A DNA stretch of 64,000 nucleotides from Conexibacter woesei Iso977N (GTDB lineage: Bacteria; Actinomycetota; Thermoleophilia; Solirubrobacterales; Solirubrobacteraceae). The stretch lies in assembly GCF_000424625.1 (NCBI RefSeq), contig NZ_AUKG01000004.1, positions 62,001 through 126,000 on the forward strand, in the 5' to 3' direction. A program made the translations under genes and the position numbers. The notes beneath the pieces were generated by a model. The model was not told where the DNA came from, did not search any database, and saw only the letters and a list, made by a program, of their open reading frames with translations. Positions 43,756 through 52,043 of this stretch are shown here, piece by piece; position 1 is the first letter of the stretch; every line of letters begins with the position of its first letter.

Positions 43756-45435
43756 CTACCAGAACACGATCGTCAGGATGAGGCCCAGGCCGATCGCCCC
43801 GAACCCGAGCAGCTTCGGCGACTCCCACCAGCGGTCGTGGGCCACCGCGAGCGACGCGTCCTCCTTGTTGGCCATGCCCCAGACCAACCCCTGCAGCTCG
43901 CTCACCGGTTTGGGCACGGTGACCAGCGTGACCGCGACGGTCACGACCGCGTCGAGCACGAACGCCGAGCCCGCGCCCCAGAACGACTCGTTGAGGTCGG
44001 TCCCGAAGTCGAACCAGCCCGCCCACTTGTACCCCACGTAGGCGACCAGCGCGGCGATCGTCCCCGTGATCAGCCCCCACAGGCCGGCCGTCGGCGTCAT
44101 CCGCTTCCAGAACATGCCGATGATGAACGTCGCGAACAGCGGCGCGTTGAAGATCGAGAACAGCGCCTGCAGGTAGTTCTGCAGGTTCTGGTACGACGAC
44201 GCGATCAGCGCGGTCCCGATCGCCACGACGATCCCGCCGACCGTCACGTAGCGGCCGATCCTGATGTAGAACGCGTCGTCGCGGTTCTTGGCGATGTAGG
44301 GCTCGACGATGTCGGTCGTCACCACCGTGTTGAACGCCGACACGTTGGCCGCCACCCCCGCCATGAACGACGCCATCAGGCCGGTCAGCGCGATCCCGAG
44401 CATGCCGTTGGGCAGGTACTCGTTCATCAGCAGCGGGATCGCGTTGTTGTAGGCGTAGTCGGAGTTCGAGCCGCCCAGCCCCTGGATCTTCCAGACCGCG
44501 ATCATGCCCGGCAGGACCACGACCGCCGGGATCAGCAGCTTCGGGTAGGCGCCGATCAGCGGCGTCCGCTGACCCGCCGAGAGGTCGCGGGCGCTCAACG
44601 CTCGCTGAACCTCCGCGAAGTTCGTCGTCCAGTAGCCGAACGACAGCACGAAGCCGAGGCCGAAGACGATCCCGATCCACGTCGCCCCGATCGGGTTGGT
44701 GACGTGCCCCGGATCCGTCCCCTGCAGCGCGTGCAGCCCGGCCTCGCCCAGCTTGGAGTCGCGGATGTGGTTCTTCAGCCCGCTCCAGCCGCCCGCGTCG
44801 TGCAGGCCGACGATCGTCAGCGGGATCAGCGCCGCCAGGATCACGAAGAACTGCAGGACCTCGTTGTAGATCGCCGAGGACAGGCCGCCGAGCGTGATGT
44901 AGATCAACACGATCACCGCGGCGACCAGGATCCCGGTGATGATCGCCCAGCCGAGCAGCAGCTTCAGGACCAGCGCCAGCGCGAACAGGTTCACGCCCGC
45001 GATCAACACGGTGGCCAACGCGAACGAGTAGGAGTTGAAGAGGTGCGAGCGCTTGTCGAAGCGCATCAGCAGGTACTCCGGCACCGACCGCACCCGCGAG
45101 CCGTAGTAGAACGGCATCATCACCAGGCCGAGGAAGACCATGGCCGGGACGGCGCCGATCCAGTAGTAGTTGACCGTCGCGACGCCGTACTGCGCGCCGT
45201 TGGCGCCCTGGCCCAGGATCTCCGTCGCGCCCAGGTTCGCGGACACGAACGCCAGGCCCGTGATCCACGCGGGCAGCGACCGGCCGGACAGGAAGTAGTC
45301 CAGCGACGTCTTGATGTAGCGCTTGGCCGCGAACCCGATGCCGAGCACGACGACGAAGTAGACGCCGAGGATCGCGAAGTCCAGCGCGTTCGTGTCCAGG
45401 CGCACGTCGGAGGCGGCGAGCATGTCGCGGATCAT
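43756..45435 (-). CDS. Sodium:solute symporter (SGLT-like)
   Basis: A 559-residue SSS-family transporter with about 14 membrane helices. The SSS signatures are seen around GRSLPAWITGLAFVSANLGA and in FGYWTTNFAEVQRALSA. The SANLGAxExxG motif and gating Tyr region resemble the sodium/galactose cotransporter branch (vSGLT). Position next to galK and the UDP-sugar enzyme supports hexose uptake, most likely galactose. A second ATG four codons in is possible. Confidence 0.9.
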   Translation of the reverse strand: MIRDMLAASDVRLDTNALDFAILGVYFVVVLGIGFAAKRYIKTSLDYFLSGRSLPAWITGLAFVSANLGATEILGQGANGAQYGVATVNYYWIGAVPAMVFLGLVMMPFYYGSRVRSVPEYLLMRFDKRSHLFNSYSFALATVLIAGVNLFALALVLKLLLGWAIITGILVAAVIVLIYITLGGLSSAIYNEVLQFFVILAALIPLTIVGLHDAGGWSGLKNHIRDSKLGEAGLHALQGTDPGHVTNPIGATWIGIVFGLGFVLSFGYWTTNFAEVQRALSARDLSAGQRTPLIGAYPKLLIPAVVVLPGMIAVWKIQGLGGSNSDYAYNNAIPLLMNEYLPNGMLGIALTGLMASFMAGVAANVSAFNTVVTTDIVEPYIAKNRDDAFYIRIGRYVTVGGIVVAIGTALIASSYQNLQNYLQALFSIFNAPLFATFIIGMFWKRMTPTAGLWGLITGTIAALVAYVGYKWAGWFDFGTDLNESFWGAGSAFVLDAVVTVAVTLVTVPKPVSELQGLVWGMANKEDASLAVAHDRWWESPKLLGFGAIGLGLILTIVFW

Positions 45436-45487
45436 GGCGCGTCATTGCCCGGACAGGGCCTCGACCAATCGTAGATCGCGTCAGGAC

Positions 45488-45522
45488 AGATCGGCCGATC
45501 GCGATCGTGCGATCGCCCGATC
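45488..45522. promoter_or_regulatory. Cluster of GATC palindromes in a divergent promoter region
   Basis: Within 35 bases there are five GATC tetramers and nested palindromes, among them GATCGGCCGATC (45489-45500) and CGATCGCGATCG. The site lies in the 181-base gap between the symporter and the sedolisin genes and could be an operator region. Confidence 0.35.
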
Positions 45523-45616
45523 CGGAACGGCGCTGCGCCACAACGCCGGAACGGCAACCGCTGAGCGGACCACACCCGGTTCCATTTTCAGGCAGCCTGG
45601 GTATCGAGCGCTCGCC

Positions 45617-47677
45617 ATGATGCACCGATCGATCCGGCGAGCCCTGCTCGCCTCCACCACGGCGGTGGCCGCGCTGACTCCAGCGATCGCCGCCGTACCC
45701 GCTCAGGCGGCCCAGCCCGGCCGCGCGACCCTCGACGGCAGCACCCCCGCGTGGGCGCAGCCCGCACGCGATCAGGGCGCCGCTGACGCCTCGCAACCCA
45801 CCGAGATCAAGGTCTACCTCCCGCTCCGCGACGAGGCGACCGCGATCCAGATGGTCCGCGACGTGTCCGACCCCAAGAGTGCCAACTACGGCAAGTACCT
45901 CTCGCCGGACGACTTCCGCTCCCGCTTCGCCCCGACGACCGCCGACGTCCAGGCCGTCTCGCAGTTCCTGACCGACAGCGGCCTGCAGGTCGGCAGCGTC
46001 CCGTCCAACAACCACTCGATCACCGCGACCGGGACCCTGCAGCAGGTCGAGACCGCCTTCGGCGTCGACGTCCACAAGTACGCGTTCCGCGGCAAGATCC
46101 TCAACGCCCCGACCGGCGCGCTGAGCGTCCCGGCCGCCCTGGCCGGCAAGGTCCTCGCCGTCTCCGGCGTCGACCAGTCCGGCGCGCTGACGAAGCCCGC
46201 CAACGCCGGCTCGCGCGCCGCCGACTCCGCCTACAAGACGGCCGCGCCCGACGCGCCCGCCGCCGCCGCGCCGAAGCCCGCCGCGTCGCTGAAGGCCAAG
46301 TCGACGACCGGCGCCCCGCCGCCGGACGCGTTCGTCAACGCCCCGCCGTGCTCGGTCTACTTCGGCGAGAAGATCGCCACCGACCTGCCCAAGGCCTACG
46401 GGACCTACCAGCCCTACGCGCCGTGCGGCTACACGCCCGCGCAGTTCCAGGGCGCCTACGGGACGACGCAGGCGATCCAGCACCAGCTCGACGGCCGCGG
46501 GATCACCGTGGCGATCACCGACGCGTACGCCGCGCCGACGATCGAGGCCGACGCCAACCAGTACGCGCAGGCCCACGGGCAGACGCCGTTCGCCAAGGGC
46601 CAGTTCAAGCAGGTGCTCCCGAAGAAGGGCTACCGCTACGGCTACGACGACGCCACCAACGGCGACCTCTGCGGCGAGCAGGGCTGGTACGGCGAGGAGA
46701 CGCTCGACGTCGAGGCCGTGCACGCGATGGCGCCGGGCGCCAACGTGGTCTACGTCGCCGGCCGCTCGTGCGACGACGCCGACCTCGACGGCGCCATCAA
46801 CAAGGTCGTCAACAGGAAGCTGGCCACGGTCGTGACCAACTCCTGGGGGTCGATCGGCGAGGACGAGCCCGCCGACTACCTGAGGGCCTACGAGCAGACG
46901 TTCATCCAGGCCGACCTCGAGGGCATCGGCCTGTTCTTCTCGTCCGGCGACGACGGCGACGACTCGACGGTGACCGACGACGGCGCGCCCGCCGCGGACT
47001 TCCCGTCCACAGACCCGTTCGTGACCGCCGTCGGCGGCACCGCGCTGCAGGTCGGCAAGACCAACAACTACCTCGGCGAGGTCGGTTGGGCGTCGGGCAC
47101 CTCCTCGCTCGGCCCCAAGGGCAGGGCTTGGCAGCCGCCGGCCCCCGGTGACTGGCTGTACGGCGCGGGCGGCGGCGTGAGCTCGCTGTTCGACCAGCCC
47201 TACTACCAGCAGGGCGTGGTCCCGGCGTCGATCGCCAACGGCCACCGCGCCACGCCGGACATCGCGATGGACGCGGACCCGCAGACGGGCATGCTCGTCG
47301 GCGAGACGCAGACGTTCCCGGACGGCACCGCGAAGTACAGCGAGTACCGCATCGGCGGCACGTCGCTGGCCTCGCCGCTGTACGCGGGCATCGAGGCGAT
47401 CTCCGACCAGGTCTACGGCCGCTCGCACGGGTTCGCGAACCCGGCGATCTACGCGCTGTACGGCAGCAACGCGCTGCGGGACATCGTCCCGCCGAAGAAG
47501 CCCAGCGCGGTTGTGCGGGTCAACTACAACAACAGCGTCGACGCGACGGACGGGACCACCCCGGTCCTGCGGTCGCTCGACGACGAGGCCCAGTCGATCC
47601 ACACCGCCCCCGGGTGGGACACGATCACGGGTGTCGGCACGCCGAACGGCCTGGCGTACCTGACGAACCTCGGATGA
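45617..47677 (+). CDS. Secreted sedolisin (S53) serine-carboxyl peptidase
   Basis: A 686-residue preproenzyme. Signal peptide to about residue 32 (VPAQAA), a pro-kumamolisin activation domain (about 60-200), an Ala/Pro-rich linker, then the catalytic domain. The triad and oxyanion residues are seen: Glu360 and Asp364 in EETLD, Asp445 in SSGDDG, Ser583 in GGTSLASP. Such enzymes are secreted acid proteases with self-cleaved pro-domains. Two adjacent ATGs leave the start uncertain by one codon. Confidence 0.93.
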   Translation: MMHRSIRRALLASTTAVAALTPAIAAVPAQAAQPGRATLDGSTPAWAQPARDQGAADASQPTEIKVYLPLRDEATAIQMVRDVSDPKSANYGKYLSPDDFRSRFAPTTADVQAVSQFLTDSGLQVGSVPSNNHSITATGTLQQVETAFGVDVHKYAFRGKILNAPTGALSVPAALAGKVLAVSGVDQSGALTKPANAGSRAADSAYKTAAPDAPAAAAPKPAASLKAKSTTGAPPPDAFVNAPPCSVYFGEKIATDLPKAYGTYQPYAPCGYTPAQFQGAYGTTQAIQHQLDGRGITVAITDAYAAPTIEADANQYAQAHGQTPFAKGQFKQVLPKKGYRYGYDDATNGDLCGEQGWYGEETLDVEAVHAMAPGANVVYVAGRSCDDADLDGAINKVVNRKLATVVTNSWGSIGEDEPADYLRAYEQTFIQADLEGIGLFFSSGDDGDDSTVTDDGAPAADFPSTDPFVTAVGGTALQVGKTNNYLGEVGWASGTSSLGPKGRAWQPPAPGDWLYGAGGGVSSLFDQPYYQQGVVPASIANGHRATPDIAMDADPQTGMLVGETQTFPDGTAKYSEYRIGGTSLASPLYAGIEAISDQVYGRSHGFANPAIYALYGSNALRDIVPPKKPSAVVRVNYNNSVDATDGTTPVLRSLDDEAQSIHTAPGWDTITGVGTPNGLAYLTNLG

Positions 47678-47696
47678 GCCGGTAGGTTGCCGGGGC

Positions 47697-48950
47697 GTGA
47701 GCGACGCTTCACGCCCCGGCACCGGCCCCGGCCGCCTGCACGCCAACATCGCGGCGCTGGCGGAGCTGAACGACGACCCCGCCGCGGGCGGGATCACGCG
47801 CGAGGTCTACACGCCGACCTACGGGCGCGCGGTGGAGCTCGTCTCGGAGTGGATGCGCGAGGCGGGCCTCCATGTCGGCCTCGACGAGGTGGGCAACCTG
47901 TACGGGTCGTGGGCGGGCTCGGACCGCGGCGCCTCGTACGTCATGACGGGGTCGCACATCGACACGACGCTGAACGCCGGCGCCTACGACGGCGTGCTCG
48001 GCGTGCTGGGCGCGATCGAGGCGGTGCACGCGTTGCGCGCCCGCGGCTTCACGCCGCGCCGCACGCTGCAGGTCGTCGCCTGGGCGGGTGAGGAGCCGCG
48101 CTTCGGGACCGGCTGCGTCGGGTCGCGCTGCGTGGTGGGCGACCTGTCACGTGCGGACCTGGACCGGCTCGTGGACCGCGACGGCGTGACGATGGCGGCC
48201 GCGCTGAGCGAGGCGGGCTTCGACCCCGACGAGGTGCGCGACGCGGTGATCAACCCGTCCGGCGTCCACGCGCTGGTCGAGCTGCACATCGAGCAGGCGA
48301 TCGTCCTGGAGACGCACGGCGAGCCGATCGGCGTCGTCGAGGCGATCGCCGCGCCGCACGACTTCCGGCTGGTCTTCGAGGGTGCCGCGACGCACGCGGG
48401 CGCGACGCCGATGAGCCTGCGGCGCGACGCGCTGGTCGGCGCGGCCGAGGCGGTCGTGGCGGTCGAGCGCGCAGCGCGCGCGTCGTCGTCGGGCACAACG
48501 GTCGGGACGGTCGGCGTCGTGCGCGCGCTGCCGGGCGCGATCAACGTGGTCCCGGGGGTCGCGGCGCTCGACGTGGACGTCCGCGACTCCGACGCGGCCG
48601 CGCGCGAGGAGGTCGTCGCCCGGATCGTCGAGGAGTCTCGCGCGATCGCCGAGGCGCGCGGGCTGACGCTGCGCGTCGAGGAGATCGTGATCGACACGCC
48701 GGTGACCTGCTCGCCCGACGTCGTGGCCGCGAGCGTCGCCGCCTGCGAGGAGTTGCAGTACAACTACCGGCGCATGATCTCCGGCGCCTACCACGACGCG
48801 ATGATCCTCGGCCGCAAGGTCCCGGTCGGCATGATCTTCGTGCCCTCCCGCGGCGGGGTCTCGCACCATCCCGACGAGTACACCGCGCCCGAGGAGCTCG
48901 ACCGCGGGGTCGACGTCCTCGCCGGAACGCTGGAGCGCCTGTGTCGCTGA
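47697..48950 (+). CDS. M20-family amidase, allantoate amidohydrolase type
   Basis: A 417-residue di-metal amidohydrolase of the N-carbamoyl-amino-acid hydrolase/allantoate amidohydrolase group. Metal ligands occur in order: GSHIDT, GAYDGVLG, WAGEEP, ELHIEQ, and the late SHHPDE; a dimerisation lid domain lies between. It would hydrolyse allantoate to ureidoglycine, or ureidoglycolate. The GTG start is 19 bases after the sedolisin stop. The purine genes downstream support the allantoate role. Confidence 0.85.
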   Translation: MSDASRPGTGPGRLHANIAALAELNDDPAAGGITREVYTPTYGRAVELVSEWMREAGLHVGLDEVGNLYGSWAGSDRGASYVMTGSHIDTTLNAGAYDGVLGVLGAIEAVHALRARGFTPRRTLQVVAWAGEEPRFGTGCVGSRCVVGDLSRADLDRLVDRDGVTMAAALSEAGFDPDEVRDAVINPSGVHALVELHIEQAIVLETHGEPIGVVEAIAAPHDFRLVFEGAATHAGATPMSLRRDALVGAAEAVVAVERAARASSSGTTVGTVGVVRALPGAINVVPGVAALDVDVRDSDAAAREEVVARIVEESRAIAEARGLTLRVEEIVIDTPVTCSPDVVAASVAACEELQYNYRRMISGAYHDAMILGRKVPVGMIFVPSRGGVSHHPDEYTAPEELDRGVDVLAGTLERLCR

Positions 48951-49657
48951 ACGGGCGCGTCGCGCTGGTGACGGGCGGCAGCGGCGGGATCGGCGCGGCG
49001 CTGTGCCGCGCGCTGGGCGCCGAGGGCGCGCGGGTGGCGGTCGGCTACCACGACCGGACCGAGCTGGCCGAGTCGATCGCGCAGGAGGTCGGCGGCGTCG
49101 CCGTGCCCGCCGACCTGATCGTGCCGCGCGGGCCGGAGCTGCTGCTCGAGCAGGTCCGGGAGTCGCTCGGCGAGGTCGACATCCTGGTGGCCAACCACGG
49201 CGTCGCGCACCGCGCGTCGTTCGACGAGGTCGACGCCGGCGCGTGGGACGAGACGCTCGCGGTCAACCTGCGCGCGCCGTTCCTGCTCGCCCAGCAGGTG
49301 ATCCCGCACATGAAGGCCCAGGGCTGGGGCCGGATCTTGTTCATGTCCTCGGTCGCCGCGTTCACCGGCGGGATCGTCGGCCCGCACTACGCGGCGTCGA
49401 AGGCCGGCCTGATCGGCCTGACCCACCACCTCGCCTCACGCGTCGCCGAGGCCGGGATCACCGTCAACGCGCTGGCGCCCGCGCTGATCGAGCACACCGA
49501 CATGCTGCCCGGCGACCCCGGCTACCTCGCGAGGGCGATCCCGGTCGGCCGGCTCGGGCAGCCTGAGGAGATCGCCGACATGGCCACCGCGATGATCCGC
49601 AACGCCTACATGACGTCCAAGGTGGTGTCCTTGGACGGCGGCATGCACCCGCGCTAG
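48941..49657 (+). CDS. Short-chain dehydrogenase/reductase
   Basis: A 238-residue classical SDR. TGGSGGIG binds NAD(P), NHG is the strand motif, catalytic Ser is in MSSVAAF, and YAASK carries Tyr and Lys. It resembles FabG-like ketoacyl reductases; the substrate is unknown. Its GTG start overlaps the end of the M20 gene by 10 bases, so the two are one operon and it may act on a ureide-pathway product (inference). Confidence 0.87.
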   Translation: MSLNGRVALVTGGSGGIGAALCRALGAEGARVAVGYHDRTELAESIAQEVGGVAVPADLIVPRGPELLLEQVRESLGEVDILVANHGVAHRASFDEVDAGAWDETLAVNLRAPFLLAQQVIPHMKAQGWGRILFMSSVAAFTGGIVGPHYAASKAGLIGLTHHLASRVAEAGITVNALAPALIEHTDMLPGDPGYLARAIPVGRLGQPEEIADMATAMIRNAYMTSKVVSLDGGMHPR

Positions 49658-49681
49658 GCGGGTGCGGGCACGCCGGCGGTC

Positions 49682-49942
49682 CTAGCCGAGGTAACCCTCG
49701 ACGGTGCCCTCGCCGCGCAGCTGCTCGTCGTCCGGGTTCTTGCCGGCGCGGCGGGCGGCCTCACGGCGGCGCAGCAGGTCCCAGAGCTGGTCGAGCTCGA
49801 CCTTGATCTGCGCCAGGCGGTTGGCGTCGCGCTGAATGACGTCGTCGTGCCCGGTCTCGGCCGCAGCACCCTCCTCGGCCCGGAGCTTCTTCTCCTCGCC
49901 CTCCAGCGCCTCGATGCGGTTGCGGATCTGATCGTCGTCCAT
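49682..49942 (-). CDS. DUF2630 family protein
   Basis: An 86-residue highly charged helical protein. Start MDDDQIRNRIEALEGEEKKL, the central LAQIKVELDQLWDLLRRREA and the end DDEQLRGEGTVEGYLG are characteristic of DUF2630. It is probably a coiled coil of unknown role. The ATG gives the standard family length; a long open frame upstream belongs to the shadow of the next gene. Confidence 0.88.
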   Translation of the reverse strand: MDDDQIRNRIEALEGEEKKLRAEEGAAAETGHDDVIQRDANRLAQIKVELDQLWDLLRRREAARRAGKNPDDEQLRGEGTVEGYLG

Positions 49943-49953
49943 GACCAGCGAGC

Positions 49954-51267
49954 CTAGCGCCGCGTGCACCGGTAGACGATCACCTTCGGCCTGCGCGTGA
50001 CGGTCCTCAGCCCGGCGCGGCGCCGGAGCGTGACCTTCAAGGGGTACTGGCCCACGGGCCGGCCCCTGACGTTGACGGTGATCACGATCTGCGTCCTGGT
50101 CAGCCTGACGCTCTGCCTGACCCTGCTGAGCGTCGCCACGACCGACCGGACGCGCTTGGGCCGCGCCAGCTTCAGCGTCGCCGTCGTCGGCGGGACGCAG
50201 ACGCGCGGGGCCCGCGGCCCCGGCCTGACGTCGATCTTGCGGGTCAGGACCGACCTGTTCCCGGTCCCGTCGGTCGCGGTCACCGTGATGAAGTGCTCGC
50301 CGTAGACACCCGTCTCGAGGAAGTCGCCCGGGCGCAGCCCGGTCGTCACGCACGACGCCAGGCCGGACCCGCCGGTGTCGGCGCACGAGGCCGTGACGTG
50401 GACGACCTGGTTGAGCGTGTAGATCGGCACACCGGCCGGCAGGTCGAGCGAGGCGGTCGGCGCGACGAGGTCGCCGGGCTCGAAGACGAACTGGAACGGC
50501 GTGACCGTCGGCAGGGCCGCGGCGGCGTTCCAGCGCGTGGCCCAGGCCTCGCCGGCCGTGGTGACCCACGCCGTGCCGGGCCGGTAGCGCGCACCGTTGA
50601 TCGTCAGGTCCGGCGCGATGTCGCCGAGGTCGCGGGTGGCGCTGTAGAGCTGCACGGGATGGCCGCCGGCGTCGATGACCGTCCCGGGCTCGGCGGTGAT
50701 GTCGCCGGTGCCGATCCGCGGAGACGGCGGCGCGTCGTCGTCGGCGACCAGCACTGTGGTGCCGCCCGTCGTGATCGTGGAGTCGAGGTCGATCCCGTCG
50801 TCGGCGAGGATCGTCAGCGGCCCGCCGACGCTGCTGGACGTCAGCGCCATCGGGTCGACCACATGGACCGCCACCGGCGCGCTCGACGTCGTGTGCAGGC
50901 TCAGGACGCCGACGCTGTTGTCGCCCTGCAGCGTGACCGGCCCGCCCGCCCTGACGTCGATGCCGTCCCCGGCGGCCAGGTCGTCCCGGCCGCTCGTGTT
51001 GGGCGCCTGCGTGATCGCGCCGCCCGCATCGAGGGTGATCGCCGCGACCGAGTACAGGCCGTCGAGGTGAAGCGTTCCGTTGGTCCGGAACGTCATGTCG
51101 ATGTCGGGCGCGTAGAAGCTCGCCTCGGTCACGATCGAGCCGACCGCGCCGGTCCCGTCACCGCTCTCGATCACCACGTCGCCGGCCCCCATCGCGGTCC
51201 CGACGTCCGTCGCGGAGAGCACCGCGTTGGGCGCCGTGGCCCGGAACGTCGTGACGCCGCCGGCACT
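49954..51267 (-). pseudogene. 5'-truncated surface-type protein with beta-rich repeats
   Basis: An open frame of 438 codons bounded upstream by a TGA at 51268-51270, with no signal peptide although the content is surface-type: repeats such as GDVVIESGDGTGAVGS and GGAITQAPNTSG are typical of secreted beta-helix proteins, followed by an HYR/Ig-like domain with paired Cys and a basic end. The coding pattern begins in mid-domain (GGVTTFRATAPNAV). The best reading is a remnant that lost its 5' half, or a frame shift. The first possible start (GTG 51222) is inside the repeat. Confidence 0.55.
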
Positions 51268-51302
51268 TCAGGAAGCCACGCAAAGTGCGCGGCAGTTAGC
51301 GC

Positions 51303-52043
51303 CTAGAAGCCGTCGCGCCACACGTCCTTGTAGAGCAGGTACTCGGCCGGGCCGGCGGGGCTCGCGGTGAAGCCCTGGGGGCAGTAGGGCGCCATGTAGA
51401 TGAAGTCCTCGGCCTGGACCTCGTGCTCGTCGGCGCCGAGGACGTAGGTGCCGGCGCCCTCGGTCATCCAGAGGCCGTGCTCCTCGTCGTGGACCTCGAT
51501 CTTGTCGAGGCCGACGCCGGGGCCGAAGCGCAACAGCGACATGTTGAAGTCGAAGGCCGGGTCGCCGACGGGCAGCAGCTCGCGGCGGGTGAAGCCCTCG
51601 ACGGCGGTCTCCGCGAACGACTCGTCGTCGCGGTGGCCGTGCAACGACCCGGGCGCGTCGAGGTCGCCGTGGGCCTCGTACCGGCGCTTGACGATCAGCA
51701 GCCGCGCGGGCGTGTCGTCCTCGGCCCTCAGCTCGTAGGGCGTCTCGCTCGGCAGGTAGGCGTAGCCGCCCGCGGCCAGCGCGGTCCTTCCGCTCCCGGC
51801 CATGAACAGCGTCACGGTCCCCTCCAACACGTAGAAGAACCGCTCGAAGCCCTCGCCGATGCGCTGCGTCGTCCCGCCACCGGGATCCAAGGACACCAGG
51901 TACTGCCCGATGCGCGACGGCGCCATCCGCGGCGTGACGAGCTTGACGACCGGCTGGTCGCCGAACTCCGGCAGCCGCGACGGGTAGTGGTTGGCGGGCG
52001 TGATGACGGTGTAGCCGAGGCCGAGGGCACCGCGGTCGGTCAT
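51303..52043 (-). CDS. allE: (S)-ureidoglycine aminohydrolase
   Basis: A 246-residue bicupin that turns ureidoglycine into ureidoglycolate and ammonia. The N-terminal cupin has the GGGTTQRIGEGFERFFYVLEG-type pattern in shorter blocks, and the C-terminal cupin has the Mn-binding HDEEHGLWMTEG. YCPQGFTA near the C terminus is typical. The ATG overlaps the stop of the xanthine dehydrogenase gene (ATGA). It is the last gene of the minus-strand purine operon. Confidence 0.9.
   Translation of the reverse strand: MTDRGALGLGYTVITPANHYPSRLPEFGDQPVVKLVTPRMAPSRIGQYLVSLDPGGGTTQRIGEGFERFFYVLEGTVTLFMAGSGRTALAAGGYAYLPSETPYELRAEDDTPARLLIVKRRYEAHGDLDAPGSLHGHRDDESFAETAVEGFTRRELLPVGDPAFDFNMSLLRFGPGVGLDKIEVHDEEHGLWMTEGAGTYVLGADEHEVQAEDFIYMAPYCPQGFTASPAGPAEYLLYKDVWRDGF

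Noticed and set aside
43739-47797. Very long minus-strand open frame of 1352 codons
   Set aside because: It covers the symporter in another frame and runs antisense through the sedolisin gene. The product is Arg/Val/Gly low complexity; it is an effect of GC-rich codons.
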